Shown one piece after another: positions 18,640 through 27,989 of a stretch of 64,000 nucleotides of DNA. A program made the position numbers and the translations under genes. The notes beneath the pieces were generated by a model. That model did no database searches. It saw nothing but the letters and a program-made list of their open reading frames with translations, and was not told the DNA's origin. The stretch spans positions 62,001 through 126,000 of the forward strand of contig JAQWPG010000008.1 of assembly GCA_029268385.1 (NCBI GenBank). Direction: 5' to 3'. Position 1 is the first letter of the stretch, and each line of letters starts with the position of its first letter. The DNA is from Gammaproteobacteria bacterium. GTDB lineage: Bacteria > Pseudomonadota > Gammaproteobacteria > Poriferisulfidales > GCA-002705445.

Positions 18640-20058
18640 ATGAAAGAACATTTAATATTTTTGACGGGAAAATTAGCAAAGATATCGCTTGAAAAGGTTT
18701 TATCTGATATGGGTGAGAAAAATGAATTCAGTTATGAGGTCATGGACATAGGTGTAAATGTAGCAGCATTAGCAACGGTTGATATTATCAAAAAAAAGAT
18801 AAAACCAAATATTTCTAACAATGCAACTAAGATTGTTATACCCGGAAGATGTAGAGGAAATATAGAAGATCTATCCGAATACTTTGACAAAAAATGTATT
18901 AGAGGGCCTGAAGAACTAAAAGATATTCCAGTATTTTTGGGACTTCAAGGCAAAGATTTGGATCTTAGCAAGTACGATACAAAAATAATAGGTGAAATTA
19001 CCGAAGCACCAAATATGACTATTGAGCAAATAATCAATCAGGCAAAAATGTATAAGAAAGATGGAGCAGATATAATTGATATTGGATGTCTGCCGAGCAC
19101 AAATTTTCCACATCTATTCGAAACTATTCAAGAGTTAAAAAATCAAGATTTTATGGTTAGCATAGATTCACTTGATACTAAGAATTTAATAGAAGGCGCA
19201 AATGCTGGCGCTGACTTTTTACTCAGTCTTCAAGAAAAATCAATATGGGTTATGGACGAAGTTGACGCTATACCTATTATAATTCCAGATTATCCTAGAG
19301 AAGAAAAAAATTTTTATAAATTAATAAATAATCTAATCAAAAATAATAAACAATTTATAGCTGATTCAATTCTAGAACCAATAAATTTTGGTTTTACAGA
19401 CTCTATAGTAAGGTATCAAAATTTTCGAAAAGAATTTCCCGAGGTTGAAATAATGATGGGTATTGGAAACTTAACAGAATTAACACATGCAGATACAGCT
19501 GGAATGAATGCTCTATTATTTGGTATTGCATCAGAATTAAATATTAATTATGCATTGTGTACTCAAGTAAGTGAACATTGTAATAAAGCTATAGCTGAAG
19601 GAAATTTTGCAAGAAGGATTATGTACACAACTAAAACATATAGTATGCCGCCTAAAGATATTTCAAATAAACTCCTTCACCTTCATGAGAGAAAACCTTT
19701 CCCATACACCACTGAGGAATTAAAGGAAATGTGGTCAAATGTAAAAGATAAAAATTACAGAATTTATGTTAACAAAGATGGAATTCATGTTTTTAACAAT
19801 AAGGGTTTTCATACACATCAAGATGCCGCAGAATTTTACCAGCATCTAGATATCAAAAATGATGATGGTCATGCTTATTATCTTGGAATGGAGCTTGCAA
19901 GGGCTGAAATTGCTTTCCAATTAGGCAAAAGATATGATCAAGACGAAATATTAAAATGGGGATGCGCAGTTGAAATATCTGAAGACGATATAATGAAGTT
20001 TAAAACTGCTGGACATACCATGAGAAAAATTAAAAATACTAAAGAAGATAAAGAGTAA
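18640..20058 (+). CDS. Dihydropteroate synthase-like DUF6513 protein (H4MPT-pathway associated)
   Basis: A 472-residue protein with an N-terminal DUF6513-type region (MDIGVNVAALAT, then IVIPGRCRGNIEDL near 75) fused to a pterin-binding TIM-barrel like dihydropteroate synthase (KDGADIIDIGCLPSTNF near 148; MVSIDSLDT near 172). Such proteins occur in methanogens and methylotrophs with tetrahydromethanopterin, and are thought to take part in H4MPT synthesis; the exact step is not settled to my knowledge. Two genes with the same phylogenetic association follow without gaps. Of the overlapping ATGs at 18630, 18635 and 18640 only the last is in frame. Confidence 0.85.
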   Translation: MKEHLIFLTGKLAKISLEKVLSDMGEKNEFSYEVMDIGVNVAALATVDIIKKKIKPNISNNATKIVIPGRCRGNIEDLSEYFDKKCIRGPEELKDIPVFLGLQGKDLDLSKYDTKIIGEITEAPNMTIEQIINQAKMYKKDGADIIDIGCLPSTNFPHLFETIQELKNQDFMVSIDSLDTKNLIEGANAGADFLLSLQEKSIWVMDEVDAIPIIIPDYPREEKNFYKLINNLIKNNKQFIADSILEPINFGFTDSIVRYQNFRKEFPEVEIMMGIGNLTELTHADTAGMNALLFGIASELNINYALCTQVSEHCNKAIAEGNFARRIMYTTKTYSMPPKDISNKLLHLHERKPFPYTTEELKEMWSNVKDKNYRIYVNKDGIHVFNNKGFHTHQDAAEFYQHLDIKNDDGHAYYLGMELARAEIAFQLGKRYDQDEILKWGCAVEISEDDIMKFKTAGHTMRKIKNTKEDKE

Positions 20059-20627
20059 TGACTTACGTAAGAGAAACTATAGTTACAACAAAAAATGCAG
20101 ATAATACAATAAAAATGTCTCCTTTAGGAGTATATATTGATGGTGATAGTTTTAGTATAAAACCATTTAAACCTTCATTATCGCTTGAAAATATCTTAAG
20201 AAATAAATCAGGTGTGATAAACTATATTGATGATGTAAGAATATTTGCATCATGTATTACAAAAAGAAATATTAAAGTTGACTTTGTTGCAACTAGCAAG
20301 ATAAATTGCTCAAGAATAAAAAATGCTGTGTCCCACACTGAATTTATAGTCGAAGAGATAATTGAGGACAAACTAAGGCCAACCTTGTTTTGCAGGCCAG
20401 TAAATGAAGAAATACATAAAATGTATTATGGTTTTAATAGAGCAAAATCAGCAGTTTTAGAGCTCTGTATACTTGCCTCGAGATTAGGGATAATTGAAGA
20501 TAAAAAAATACAGGATGAAATTAAATATTTAAAAATAGCAATTGATAAAACGGCTGGCGAACATGAGTTAGAAGCTTGGTCATGGCTATTAAATTATATA
20601 AAAAACTATAAGGATAGTATTAAATAA
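20058..20627 (+). CDS. DUF447 domain protein (H4MPT-pathway associated)
   Basis: A 189-residue protein matching DUF447, a split-barrel flavin-reductase-like fold. It opens with the family motif ETIVTTKNADNTIKMSPLGV at residues 6-25 and contains FCRPVNEEIHKMYYGFNRAKSAVLE near 112-136. The family is found in methanogens and H4MPT-using methylotrophs and has been linked to H4MPT or methanofuran synthesis by association only. The ATG overlaps the preceding stop (TAATG), and its stop abuts the mfnB start, so the three genes are translationally coupled. Confidence 0.85.
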   Translation: MTYVRETIVTTKNADNTIKMSPLGVYIDGDSFSIKPFKPSLSLENILRNKSGVINYIDDVRIFASCITKRNIKVDFVATSKINCSRIKNAVSHTEFIVEEIIEDKLRPTLFCRPVNEEIHKMYYGFNRAKSAVLELCILASRLGIIEDKKIQDEIKYLKIAIDKTAGEHELEAWSWLLNYIKNYKDSIK

Positions 20628-21320
20628 ATGTCAAAAATATTAGCTAGTATAAAAAATTTGTCAGAAGCGAAAATTTTAATTGATACTGATATTGACATAA
20701 TTGATCTAAAAGACCCTTCAAAAGGAGCTTTAGGGAGATTAGACAAATATGATATTGATACAATTGTAAGTTACATAAATAATAAAAAACTTACTAGCTC
20801 AACAATTGGTGATTTACCAAATGACGAAATATTAATATCAAAAAATGTAGATGAAGTTAGTAAAACCAATGTGGATTTTATAAAAATAGGCGTATACGAA
20901 AAAGGTTATATAAATACGCTTTCAAAAATTAGATCATGTAAAATGTTAATAGCAGTTTTTTTTGCTGATAAATTTCTTCCAACTAAAAAAGATATAGAAA
21001 TTTTAAAAAATTCTGGATTTAAAGGTGTTATGATTGATACTTCCGATAAAAAATCAGGAAATTTATTTAACTATAAATCATATTTGGAAATAAACAATTT
21101 CCTTACTGTTGCTAGAAGTATGAATCTTCTCACTGGGATAGCAGGATCTATTAATGAATCACATATAAATGATATAATAAAATTAAATCCTAATTATATG
21201 GGCTTTAGAGGCGCATTATGTGAGAATAGAACCATGCGAAATTCAAAAATATCTGCCGACAGTGTTAATAGTATTGTTAATTTAGTCAGGAATTTTAAAA
21301 GTATATCAATTAACGCTTGA
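20628..21320 (+). CDS. mfnB: (5-formylfuran-3-yl)methyl phosphate synthase
   Basis: Condenses two glyceraldehyde-3-phosphate to 4-(hydroxymethyl)-2-furancarboxaldehyde phosphate, the first committed step to the furan of methanofuran. The 230-residue TIM barrel has the diagnostic DIIDLKDPSKGALG motif at about residues 22-35, with the Schiff-base lysine family position. A second conserved stretch GVMIDTSDKKSGNLF lies near 131. In bacteria this marks a (methylo)furan-dependent formyltransferase/hydrolase complex for formaldehyde oxidation. The 3' end overlaps lnt by 11 bp. Confidence 0.9.
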   Translation: MSKILASIKNLSEAKILIDTDIDIIDLKDPSKGALGRLDKYDIDTIVSYINNKKLTSSTIGDLPNDEILISKNVDEVSKTNVDFIKIGVYEKGYINTLSKIRSCKMLIAVFFADKFLPTKKDIEILKNSGFKGVMIDTSDKKSGNLFNYKSYLEINNFLTVARSMNLLTGIAGSINESHINDIIKLNPNYMGFRGALCENRTMRNSKISADSVNSIVNLVRNFKSISINA

Positions 21321-22785
21321 AAGTTTTTATATTAAAATATAAAGCACTATATAAAAATATAGAAAAAATAAATATGAATAATATGCTATAGCCATGCTGA
21401 GAAATAGGTGTATGACCGTTTCTAGCATAGATTTTCTTACTAATTACCCCTTTCTTATTAAAATTAATATGCTCTTCTATATCACCAAATGGATTAATAA
21501 TTGCTGATATACCATTATTGGTAGATCTTATTGAATAACGCTGATTCTCCAAAGATCTCATAATCAAAGAATCAAGATGTTGAAATGGCGCTAAAGAATC
21601 ACCAAACCAACCATCATTTGAAACATTGATTATAAAATCACTTTGGCCATTAACAACAAGAGAATCCTTGGAAAATATACTTTCATAACAAATTAGAGCA
21701 TGAGCAATAAAATTTTTAATTTGAATAGAGTTATTATTAACCCCTTTTTTTATATCATATAAATTCATCCCAAGTATTTTATATAAAAAACTCAAATTAT
21801 CCTTAAAAGGCAAATATTCGCCAAATGGAACTAAATGTTTTTTTCTATATTGATTTGAACTATCAGACGCGTTAACAATAGAATTATAAATAAATTTTTT
21901 ATCCTGGTAAAAAGTACCGATCAAAAGATGCGTTGATTCCGGAATTGAATTTAATATTTTTTTGTATACAGTATTTTCTAATTTATTATATGTTATAGGC
22001 AATGGTGCTTCAGGCCACAAAACAATATCTGTTTCGCTATGATTAATAGATGTTGTTAAATCGCTCAAGACTTTAATCCTATTAAGAATATCATTATCAC
22101 TGTAAATAATTTTATTTTTAATATTTGGCTGCACAATGAAAACATTAATATCTTTCTTTGTTAAATATGTCCAATTTTTATTAAAAATTCCTAGATAGAT
22201 TATTACTAATATTAACGAGAGTGATATAAAAAAAATTCTATTTTCGGATTTTATAATATTGATAAATATTATAGAAATCAAAAAAATTATAAAAGTTAAG
22301 CCATGTACACCAAAAACTGGGAAAAAATAATCTAGTGGCGTATTTATAGCTGCTTGCCCAAAATTTAACCATGAAAATCCACTAAACAAGTATCCCCTAG
22401 CAATCTCAAAAAAAGTTATTAAGATTGATAATATTATTAGCAAAAAACTTTTATTTATTTTAAGATTTTGATTTAGTAGTGTTGTAATTATTACAGGTAA
22501 TACTACAAACATTGATAAGTATATTGTAAATATTGCAATAATTATAATTGTTAAAAAGTAATTAATGTCAGCAAAATTATTTATTACGTTCTGTAACCAA
22601 TATGTTCCCACTGAAAAATAACCTAATGAGAAAAATAGAGACTGAATTATAGACAATCTTTTACTATCTATATTAATAAATAACATAAATAATAATATGC
22701 TTAAAAATGCTAAAATACTTATGTTGTAAGGTGAGAATGATAAAGTGTACAAACCTCCAAGTATGAAAAATGTTAAAAATTTCAT
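21310..22785 (-). CDS. lnt: Apolipoprotein N-acyltransferase
   Basis: Adds the third acyl chain to the N-terminal cysteine of lipoproteins at the inner membrane, as the lipoprotein encoded at 8320 would need. The 491-residue protein has five to six N-terminal membrane helices, a periplasmic nitrilase-like domain with the triad in WPEAPLP (Glu near 239), KKHLVPFGEYLPF (Lys near 310) and ALICYES (Cys near 362), and one C-terminal helix. It is last in the miaB-phoH-ybeY-corC-lnt cluster. Confidence 0.95.
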   Translation of the reverse strand: MKFLTFFILGGLYTLSFSPYNISILAFLSILLFMLFINIDSKRLSIIQSLFFSLGYFSVGTYWLQNVINNFADINYFLTIIIIAIFTIYLSMFVVLPVIITTLLNQNLKINKSFLLIILSILITFFEIARGYLFSGFSWLNFGQAAINTPLDYFFPVFGVHGLTFIIFLISIIFINIIKSENRIFFISLSLILVIIYLGIFNKNWTYLTKKDINVFIVQPNIKNKIIYSDNDILNRIKVLSDLTTSINHSETDIVLWPEAPLPITYNKLENTVYKKILNSIPESTHLLIGTFYQDKKFIYNSIVNASDSSNQYRKKHLVPFGEYLPFKDNLSFLYKILGMNLYDIKKGVNNNSIQIKNFIAHALICYESIFSKDSLVVNGQSDFIINVSNDGWFGDSLAPFQHLDSLIMRSLENQRYSIRSTNNGISAIINPFGDIEEHINFNKKGVISKKIYARNGHTPISQHGYSILFIFIFSIFLYSALYFNIKTFKR

Positions 22786-22797
22786 TTTTTTTTATAC

Positions 22798-23604
22798 CTA
22801 ACCTTTTATCTCTACTTGAATACTATGAATACGTCTTTGATCAGAAATTTTTATTTGAAATTTAAAATTATCAAATGATATTGCGTCATGTGTTCCTGGG
22901 AGCCTTTTAAATCTATTGATCAATAAACCGCTAATAGTATCGTAATTTTCACTACTGTAATTACTTTTAAAAAAAGCATTAAACTCATCAAGCGTTGTTA
23001 ATCCTGCAACAGTATATATGTGATTTTTTATTTTTTTTATATTAGTGTTTTGCTTAACATTATCGTGCTCATCAATAATGTCGCCTACTATTTGCTCTAA
23101 TACATCCTCTATAGTTATTAACCCTGAAACTCCACCGTATTCATCAACTACTACTGCGAGATGATTTCTTCCAGACTTAAATTCACTTAACAAAACATTT
23201 AGTTTTTTTGTTTCAGGGATAATAACACTAGGCCTAATAATTTCTTCGATATTAAAACTATCACTTTCTTTATCAATATATTTTAGCAAATCTTTAGCTA
23301 GTAAGATTCCAACAATCTCATCTTTATTTTCAAGTATCACTGGGAATCTAGAATGTGAAGAATTAATAATTAGTGGTAATATTTCATTTATTGATGAATT
23401 TTTTTTTATTATAACCATATTCGTTCTTGGTATCATAATATCTTTAACTCGTGTTTCCTGAACTTTAAATACACCAAGCAGCATTGATAGCAGCTCTTTA
23501 TTTATATATTTTTTTTCATGGTACCTTCTAAGCTGTAAAATAATTTTTTTTCTGTCTAAATTATTTTCATAAATTCTTCTTAATAATTTTTTAAATAGTT
23601 TCAT
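22798..23604 (-). CDS. corC: CorC/HlyC family CBS-domain protein
   Basis: A 268-residue cytoplasmic protein with tandem CBS domains (about residues 60-185; start KDIMIPRTNM, end VSGLITIEDVLEQIVGDI) and a C-terminal CorC_HlyC transporter-associated domain. E. coli CorC (YbeX) has been linked to Mg2+/Co2+ efflux and more recently to ribosome metabolism; the role here is inferred from family and position. It sits 12 nt before lnt and 3 nt after ybeY, the conserved order. Confidence 0.92.
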   Translation of the reverse strand: MKLFKKLLRRIYENNLDRKKIILQLRRYHEKKYINKELLSMLLGVFKVQETRVKDIMIPRTNMVIIKKNSSINEILPLIINSSHSRFPVILENKDEIVGILLAKDLLKYIDKESDSFNIEEIIRPSVIIPETKKLNVLLSEFKSGRNHLAVVVDEYGGVSGLITIEDVLEQIVGDIIDEHDNVKQNTNIKKIKNHIYTVAGLTTLDEFNAFFKSNYSSENYDTISGLLINRFKRLPGTHDAISFDNFKFQIKISDQRRIHSIQVEIKG

Positions 23605-23607
23605 AAT

Positions 23608-24051
23608 TTATATTTCATAAGGGTTAAAAATATTAAATTTTTTTAGTATGTCAATTTCTTTACTTTCCATAATATTTCTATTTTTATCATTATTGTGATC
23701 ATATCCTAAAAGATGCAAAGTGCTGTGAATTGTTAAATGAGCCCACCTTTCAATGTTTTTTTTATTATAGGTATTAGAATCATTGTTTATTTTATTTGCA
23801 CACATAACTATATCTCCTAATATATTTTTACCATTATTAAAAGAGATTGCATTTGGAAATGCAAGAATATCAGAAACCTTATCTTCATTCTTGTAAAGTT
23901 TATTAAAATTTCTCATTTCCTTAGGAGTGATTATTTTTATATTTACTTCAGACATATCTTCACAATCTATAACGCTTAACCAGTCAACAAAATTTTTATA
24001 TTCTGGTACATATTCTTCTTCTATATTATTCATTAAAAAACACTCAATCAT
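23608..24051 (-). CDS. ybeY: Endoribonuclease/rRNA maturation factor YbeY
   Basis: A metal-dependent endoribonuclease needed for 16S rRNA 3'-end maturation and 70S quality control. The 147-residue protein has the zinc-binding signature H-x3-H-x5-H in HSTLHLLGYDH near residue 110. The first ATG is 5 nt after the phoH-like stop. An in-frame ATG at codon 7 is an alternative. Conserved neighbours phoH-like and corC support the call. Confidence 0.95.
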   Translation of the reverse strand: MIECFLMNNIEEEYVPEYKNFVDWLSVIDCEDMSEVNIKIITPKEMRNFNKLYKNEDKVSDILAFPNAISFNNGKNILGDIVMCANKINNDSNTYNKKNIERWAHLTIHSTLHLLGYDHNNDKNRNIMESKEIDILKKFNIFNPYEI

Positions 24052-24056
24052 TATTA

Positions 24057-25004
24057 TTAATTTTCATATGCTTTAATAATTTTTTTTACTAATGGGTGCC
24101 TCATAACATCATTATCTTTGAATTTACAAACACTTACACCTTGTATATCACTAATAATCGGAAGCGCGTGAACTAAGCCAGAAAATGCATTAGGAAGGTC
24201 AATTTGTGTAATATCACCAGTAATTACAGATTTAGAGTTTTTACCAAGTCTAGTTAAAAACATTTTCATTTGTTCTTTGGTACTATTTTGAGCTTCATCT
24301 AATATAATAAAAGAATTATTAAGTGTCCTACCTCGCATATAAGCTAATGGTGCAACCTCAATAATATTATGATCAATCATTTTATTTAATTCCTGTGAAC
24401 CCATAATTGTATTCAAAGCGTCATACATTGGTCTCAGATACGGGTCAATTTTTTGCGAAAGATCGCCGGGCAGGAATCCTAAATTTTCACCAGCTTCTAC
24501 AGCTGGCCTAACTAATACAATTTTTTTAATTAAATTTAATTCATAACAATGAAGTGCTGCTCCTATAGCAAGAAAAGTTTTTCCAGAACCAGCTGCACCA
24601 ATAGAGAAAACTAAATCATCTTTTAGTATTGAATTATAAAATATTTTTTGACTACTGTTTTCTATTTTAATTCTGTAATTCTTAAAATTAAATGAATTAT
24701 AATTTTCATTTGAATCTTTAAAAATAGATTTTTTTTCTTTGAGAATATTAGGCTGATCCAAATACTCTTTTAGCATAAGTTGAGATATATCATTATTTTC
24801 TGCTTTTTGATATAAATCTTTGATTGCCCGCGAAGCAATTGTAATATTTTTTTTTATTCCGACAAAATAAAATAAATTACCTCTATGATTTATTTCCACA
24901 TCAAATCTAGATTCGATATCTTTTATATTATTATTCAATGGCCCGCATAGATTTAATAATCTGCTATTATCAACTGGTTCTAATTTTATTTCTATTTTAT
25001 CCAT
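24057..25004 (-). CDS. ybeZ: PhoH-like ATPase (YbeZ)
   Basis: A 315-residue PhoH-family ATPase, functionally associated with YbeY in RNA metabolism. It has an N-terminal KH-like region, Walker A GAAGSGKTFLAIGAA near residue 137, the VRPAVEAGENLGFLPGDL block near 165 and Walker B FIILDEAQNST near 232. It lies between miaB and ybeY with gaps of 5-7 nt. No sign of degradation. Confidence 0.94.
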   Translation of the reverse strand: MDKIEIKLEPVDNSRLLNLCGPLNNNIKDIESRFDVEINHRGNLFYFVGIKKNITIASRAIKDLYQKAENNDISQLMLKEYLDQPNILKEKKSIFKDSNENYNSFNFKNYRIKIENSSQKIFYNSILKDDLVFSIGAAGSGKTFLAIGAALHCYELNLIKKIVLVRPAVEAGENLGFLPGDLSQKIDPYLRPMYDALNTIMGSQELNKMIDHNIIEVAPLAYMRGRTLNNSFIILDEAQNSTKEQMKMFLTRLGKNSKSVITGDITQIDLPNAFSGLVHALPIISDIQGVSVCKFKDNDVMRHPLVKKIIKAYEN

Positions 25005-25011
25005 AAATAAG

Positions 25012-26340
25012 TTAATTAACCAACAACTCTCCTTTCAATGATTTATTATTTAATTCTGTTATTTCTATTTTCAGGATTTTCCCAATCATATCTTTGCTTC
25101 CTGGGATATTAATCACTTTATTATTTTTTGTTCTTCCTAAAACCATGTTGCTGTACTTTGATGATGTACCCTCTACCAATACCTCGACCTGCTTTCCTAA
25201 TATATTTTTTGATTTATTTTTTGACAAGGTGTTTATAGTTTCTTGTAGAAAACTTAATCTATCTTTTTTTACTTTCATACTTATATTGTCTGATAATGAT
25301 GCTGCTGGAGTTCCAGGCCTTTTGCTATAAATAAAGCTATATGATTGATCATAATCAATTTCTTTTATTAGTTCTATAGTTTTCAAAAAATCTTCTTCTG
25401 TTTCGCCAGGAAAGCCAATTATAAAGTCTGAAGAAAATGTTATATCTGGCCTAGCTTCCTTTAACTTTCTAATTACTGATTTATATTCTAATACAGTATA
25501 CCCTCTTTTCATGGCTGCTAAAATTTTATCTGAACCACTTTGAACTGGAAGATGAAGATGACTAACTAATTGCGGAATTTTTTTATATGCAAGATATGTT
25601 TGATCATCAAAGTTATTTGGATGCGAAGTTGTGTACCTGATTCTTTTAATATCTTTATTTCTAGATATGTAGAAAAGGAGCAATCCAAAATTAATAAAAT
25701 TTCCTTTTTCATCCTCATAAGAGTAGGCATTTACATTTTGCCCTAACAACACTATCTCTTTAGTCCCGTTTTTAACTAAATTATTAATTTCCTGAATAAT
25801 ATCTTTAACAGGTCGACTAACTTCAGTTCCTCTTGTGTAAGGCACAACACAATATGAACAATATTTGCTGCAACCCTCCATTATTGTAACAAATTCAGAA
25901 AATTTTGATTCAGATGTCGAAGGAAGATTATCAAATTTTTCAATTAATGGAAATTCAACATCAACTATTGTTTTTTTTGAATCTAAAGACTTTTTATAAA
26001 GCGACGGAAGTCTATGAATTGTTTGTGGCCCAATAACCATATCAACATAAGGCGCTCTAGATGAAATTTCATTGCTTTCTTGAGAAGCTACACACCCTGC
26101 GACACCTATTACGAGATCTGGATTTTTAATTTTTAATTTTCTCCATTTTCCTAACAAAGAAAAAACTTTCTCTTGCGCCTTTTCTCTAATTGAGCAAGTG
26201 TTTACTATTAATATATCAGCTTCCTCTTTGGTATCAGTGTCAATAAAACCCATCTCTTTAGACAAAAGATCCTTCATTTTATTGCTGTCATATTCATTCA
26301 TTTGACAACCTTGTGTTTCAATATAATATTTTTTTTTCAT
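25012..26340 (-). CDS. miaB: tRNA-2-methylthio-N6-dimethylallyladenosine synthase MiaB
   Basis: Radical-SAM methylthiotransferase that converts i6A37 to ms2i6A37 in tRNAs reading UNN codons. The 442-residue protein has the N-terminal UPF0004 domain with three Fe-S cysteines (TQGCQMNEYDS near 14, NTCSIREKAQ near 50, GCVASQ near 85). The radical-SAM CSKYCSYC motif is near 157, and a C-terminal TRAM domain covers the last ~65 residues. First gene of the lnt cluster. Confidence 0.97.
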   Translation of the reverse strand: MKKKYYIETQGCQMNEYDSNKMKDLLSKEMGFIDTDTKEEADILIVNTCSIREKAQEKVFSLLGKWRKLKIKNPDLVIGVAGCVASQESNEISSRAPYVDMVIGPQTIHRLPSLYKKSLDSKKTIVDVEFPLIEKFDNLPSTSESKFSEFVTIMEGCSKYCSYCVVPYTRGTEVSRPVKDIIQEINNLVKNGTKEIVLLGQNVNAYSYEDEKGNFINFGLLLFYISRNKDIKRIRYTTSHPNNFDDQTYLAYKKIPQLVSHLHLPVQSGSDKILAAMKRGYTVLEYKSVIRKLKEARPDITFSSDFIIGFPGETEEDFLKTIELIKEIDYDQSYSFIYSKRPGTPAASLSDNISMKVKKDRLSFLQETINTLSKNKSKNILGKQVEVLVEGTSSKYSNMVLGRTKNNKVINIPGSKDMIGKILKIEITELNNKSLKGELLVN

Positions 26341-26342
26341 AT

Positions 26343-27404
26343 TTAATGTTCTTCTTCCAAGCCTGCGCCAATATTAATTAAGAAAAATAATAATGGCAAA
26401 TAAACAATAATTGTTACTATAAAATTGTAATTTATATATATATTTGATACAGCTGCTAACGGAAAAACCCAAAAAATATTTATATACATTAAAATTTTAT
26501 TTGCAATTATTGGAGAATTACTTTTTCTAGCTACTTTATGGAAAGCATGAGTTAAATGAGCTTCAGCAATATTTTTTTTTGTTACAATTCTAACAAATAA
26601 TGTATAACTTGAATCAACAACAAATAGTGATAGAAGTATAAGCCATGTGTAGATACTTAATATTGATTCAGATGCGCTATAAAATATAAAAAAAGCAAAA
26701 ATACAGCCAATGGACACACTGCCAGTATCTCCCATAAAAATTTTAGCCGGATAAATATTGCGACCGAGGAAACCTATGCTTGCTAGACCCAAACCTAATA
26801 TATATAAATACATAAAGTCGTCAGAGCTATTTATATAAGCTAAAATAGATGCTGATAACGATACAAAAATACACTGAATACTTGCGTAACCGTCAATTCC
26901 ATCCATGAAGTTATATAAATTCATTAGCCACATTGATAATATAATTGACAATACTACTATCATAAACGATGCTTGTTGCGAATAAGTATTAACATCAAAA
27001 ATATTATTATCAGACCTGATATAAAAATAATAAATTATTATTGTTGCAGAAAAAAGCTGCACGAGAAGTCTTAAAGATATATTTACTTTCTTTAAATCAT
27101 CAACTAGACCTATAATTATTATTGGCACTAAGGATATTAGTAAAATATAGAATACTTGATTTGTTTCTTCTTGGTTTGCGTCAAGCTCAGGTATAAATAT
27201 ATGGTTAAATGATAATAATAAAAATATATAAATTAAATATGACAATAAAATAGAAATTCCGCCTGCTGTTGGTTTTGGCATATCATGACTACTTCTTTTT
27301 GTTGGCACATCTAAAAAAAGCGAATACTTTACAAAAAGCTTCTCGATGCTATATGAACAAATAAAAGAAATTGCAATTGTAATAAAAAATAATATTAGTA
27401 GCAT
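26343..27404 (-). CDS. Glycosyltransferase family 4 (WecA/WbpL-like)
   Basis: A 353-residue polytopic inner-membrane enzyme of the MraY/WecA family, which transfers a sugar-1-phosphate from a UDP-sugar to undecaprenyl phosphate. About ten hydrophobic segments are seen, with cytoplasmic motifs LVDDLKKVN near 102, NFMDGIDGYAS near 167 and KIFMGDTGSVSIG near 220. MraY is excluded by the lack of a cell-division cluster and by the WecA-like motif spacing. It would start an O-antigen or other surface glycan; the sugar is unknown. No other glycan genes are adjacent. Confidence 0.88.
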   Translation of the reverse strand: MLLILFFITIAISFICSYSIEKLFVKYSLFLDVPTKRSSHDMPKPTAGGISILLSYLIYIFLLLSFNHIFIPELDANQEETNQVFYILLISLVPIIIIGLVDDLKKVNISLRLLVQLFSATIIIYYFYIRSDNNIFDVNTYSQQASFMIVVLSIILSMWLMNLYNFMDGIDGYASIQCIFVSLSASILAYINSSDDFMYLYILGLGLASIGFLGRNIYPAKIFMGDTGSVSIGCIFAFFIFYSASESILSIYTWLILLSLFVVDSSYTLFVRIVTKKNIAEAHLTHAFHKVARKSNSPIIANKILMYINIFWVFPLAAVSNIYINYNFIVTIIVYLPLLFFLINIGAGLEEEH

Positions 27405-27429
27405 TTAGTTTTTTAGATTTTACAAGTAT

Positions 27430-27873
27430 TTAAAATGGGATATCATCTTCAAAATCGTCTGCACTAGGTTTTTCTTGTTTATTATTAGAGTTAGTATCTT
27501 GGTTTATATCGTTTGCGAATTGATTATTATTGCTGGAAGATCCTGAACTACTAATAAAATTAAAAGACTCGCCTATTATGTCAGTCGAATATCTTTCAAT
27601 ACCATCCTTCTCGTATTTACTGGTTTGAAGTCTTCCTTCAATATATAGTTGTTGTCCTTTTTTTAAATACTGATCTATTACTTCAGCACTTCTTCCGAAA
27701 AAAACTACTCTGTGCCATTCTGTCTTTTCTTTTTTCTCTCCAGAATTTTTATCGGTCCAATTCATTGAAGTGGCTATACTTAATCTGCATGTTGTCACCC
27801 CTGATGGCGAAGATCTTAGTTCTGGGTCAGCTCCAAGATTTCCTAAAACTATAACTTTGTTTACACCAGCCAT
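27430..27873 (-). CDS. ssb: Single-stranded DNA-binding protein
   Basis: A 147-residue SSB with an N-terminal OB fold (VNKVIVLGNLGADPELR at residues 4-20; WHRVVFFG near 52), a short asparagine/glutamine/serine-rich linker and the acidic tip DDIPF that recruits repair and replication proteins. It is divergent from uvrA across a 116-bp gap, the usual gammaproteobacterial pairing. No LexA box is recognisable in that gap. Confidence 0.97.
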   Translation of the reverse strand: MAGVNKVIVLGNLGADPELRSSPSGVTTCRLSIATSMNWTDKNSGEKKEKTEWHRVVFFGRSAEVIDQYLKKGQQLYIEGRLQTSKYEKDGIERYSTDIIGESFNFISSSGSSSNNNQFANDINQDTNSNNKQEKPSADDFEDDIPF

Positions 27874-27989
27874 ATTTATAAACTCCCATTATTTATTATA
27901 CATTATTCATATATTTGCAATTAATGCTATACCTTTCAATTAAGTAGATATATTCTATGCAATTGATCACACAATAATATCATATGTAA

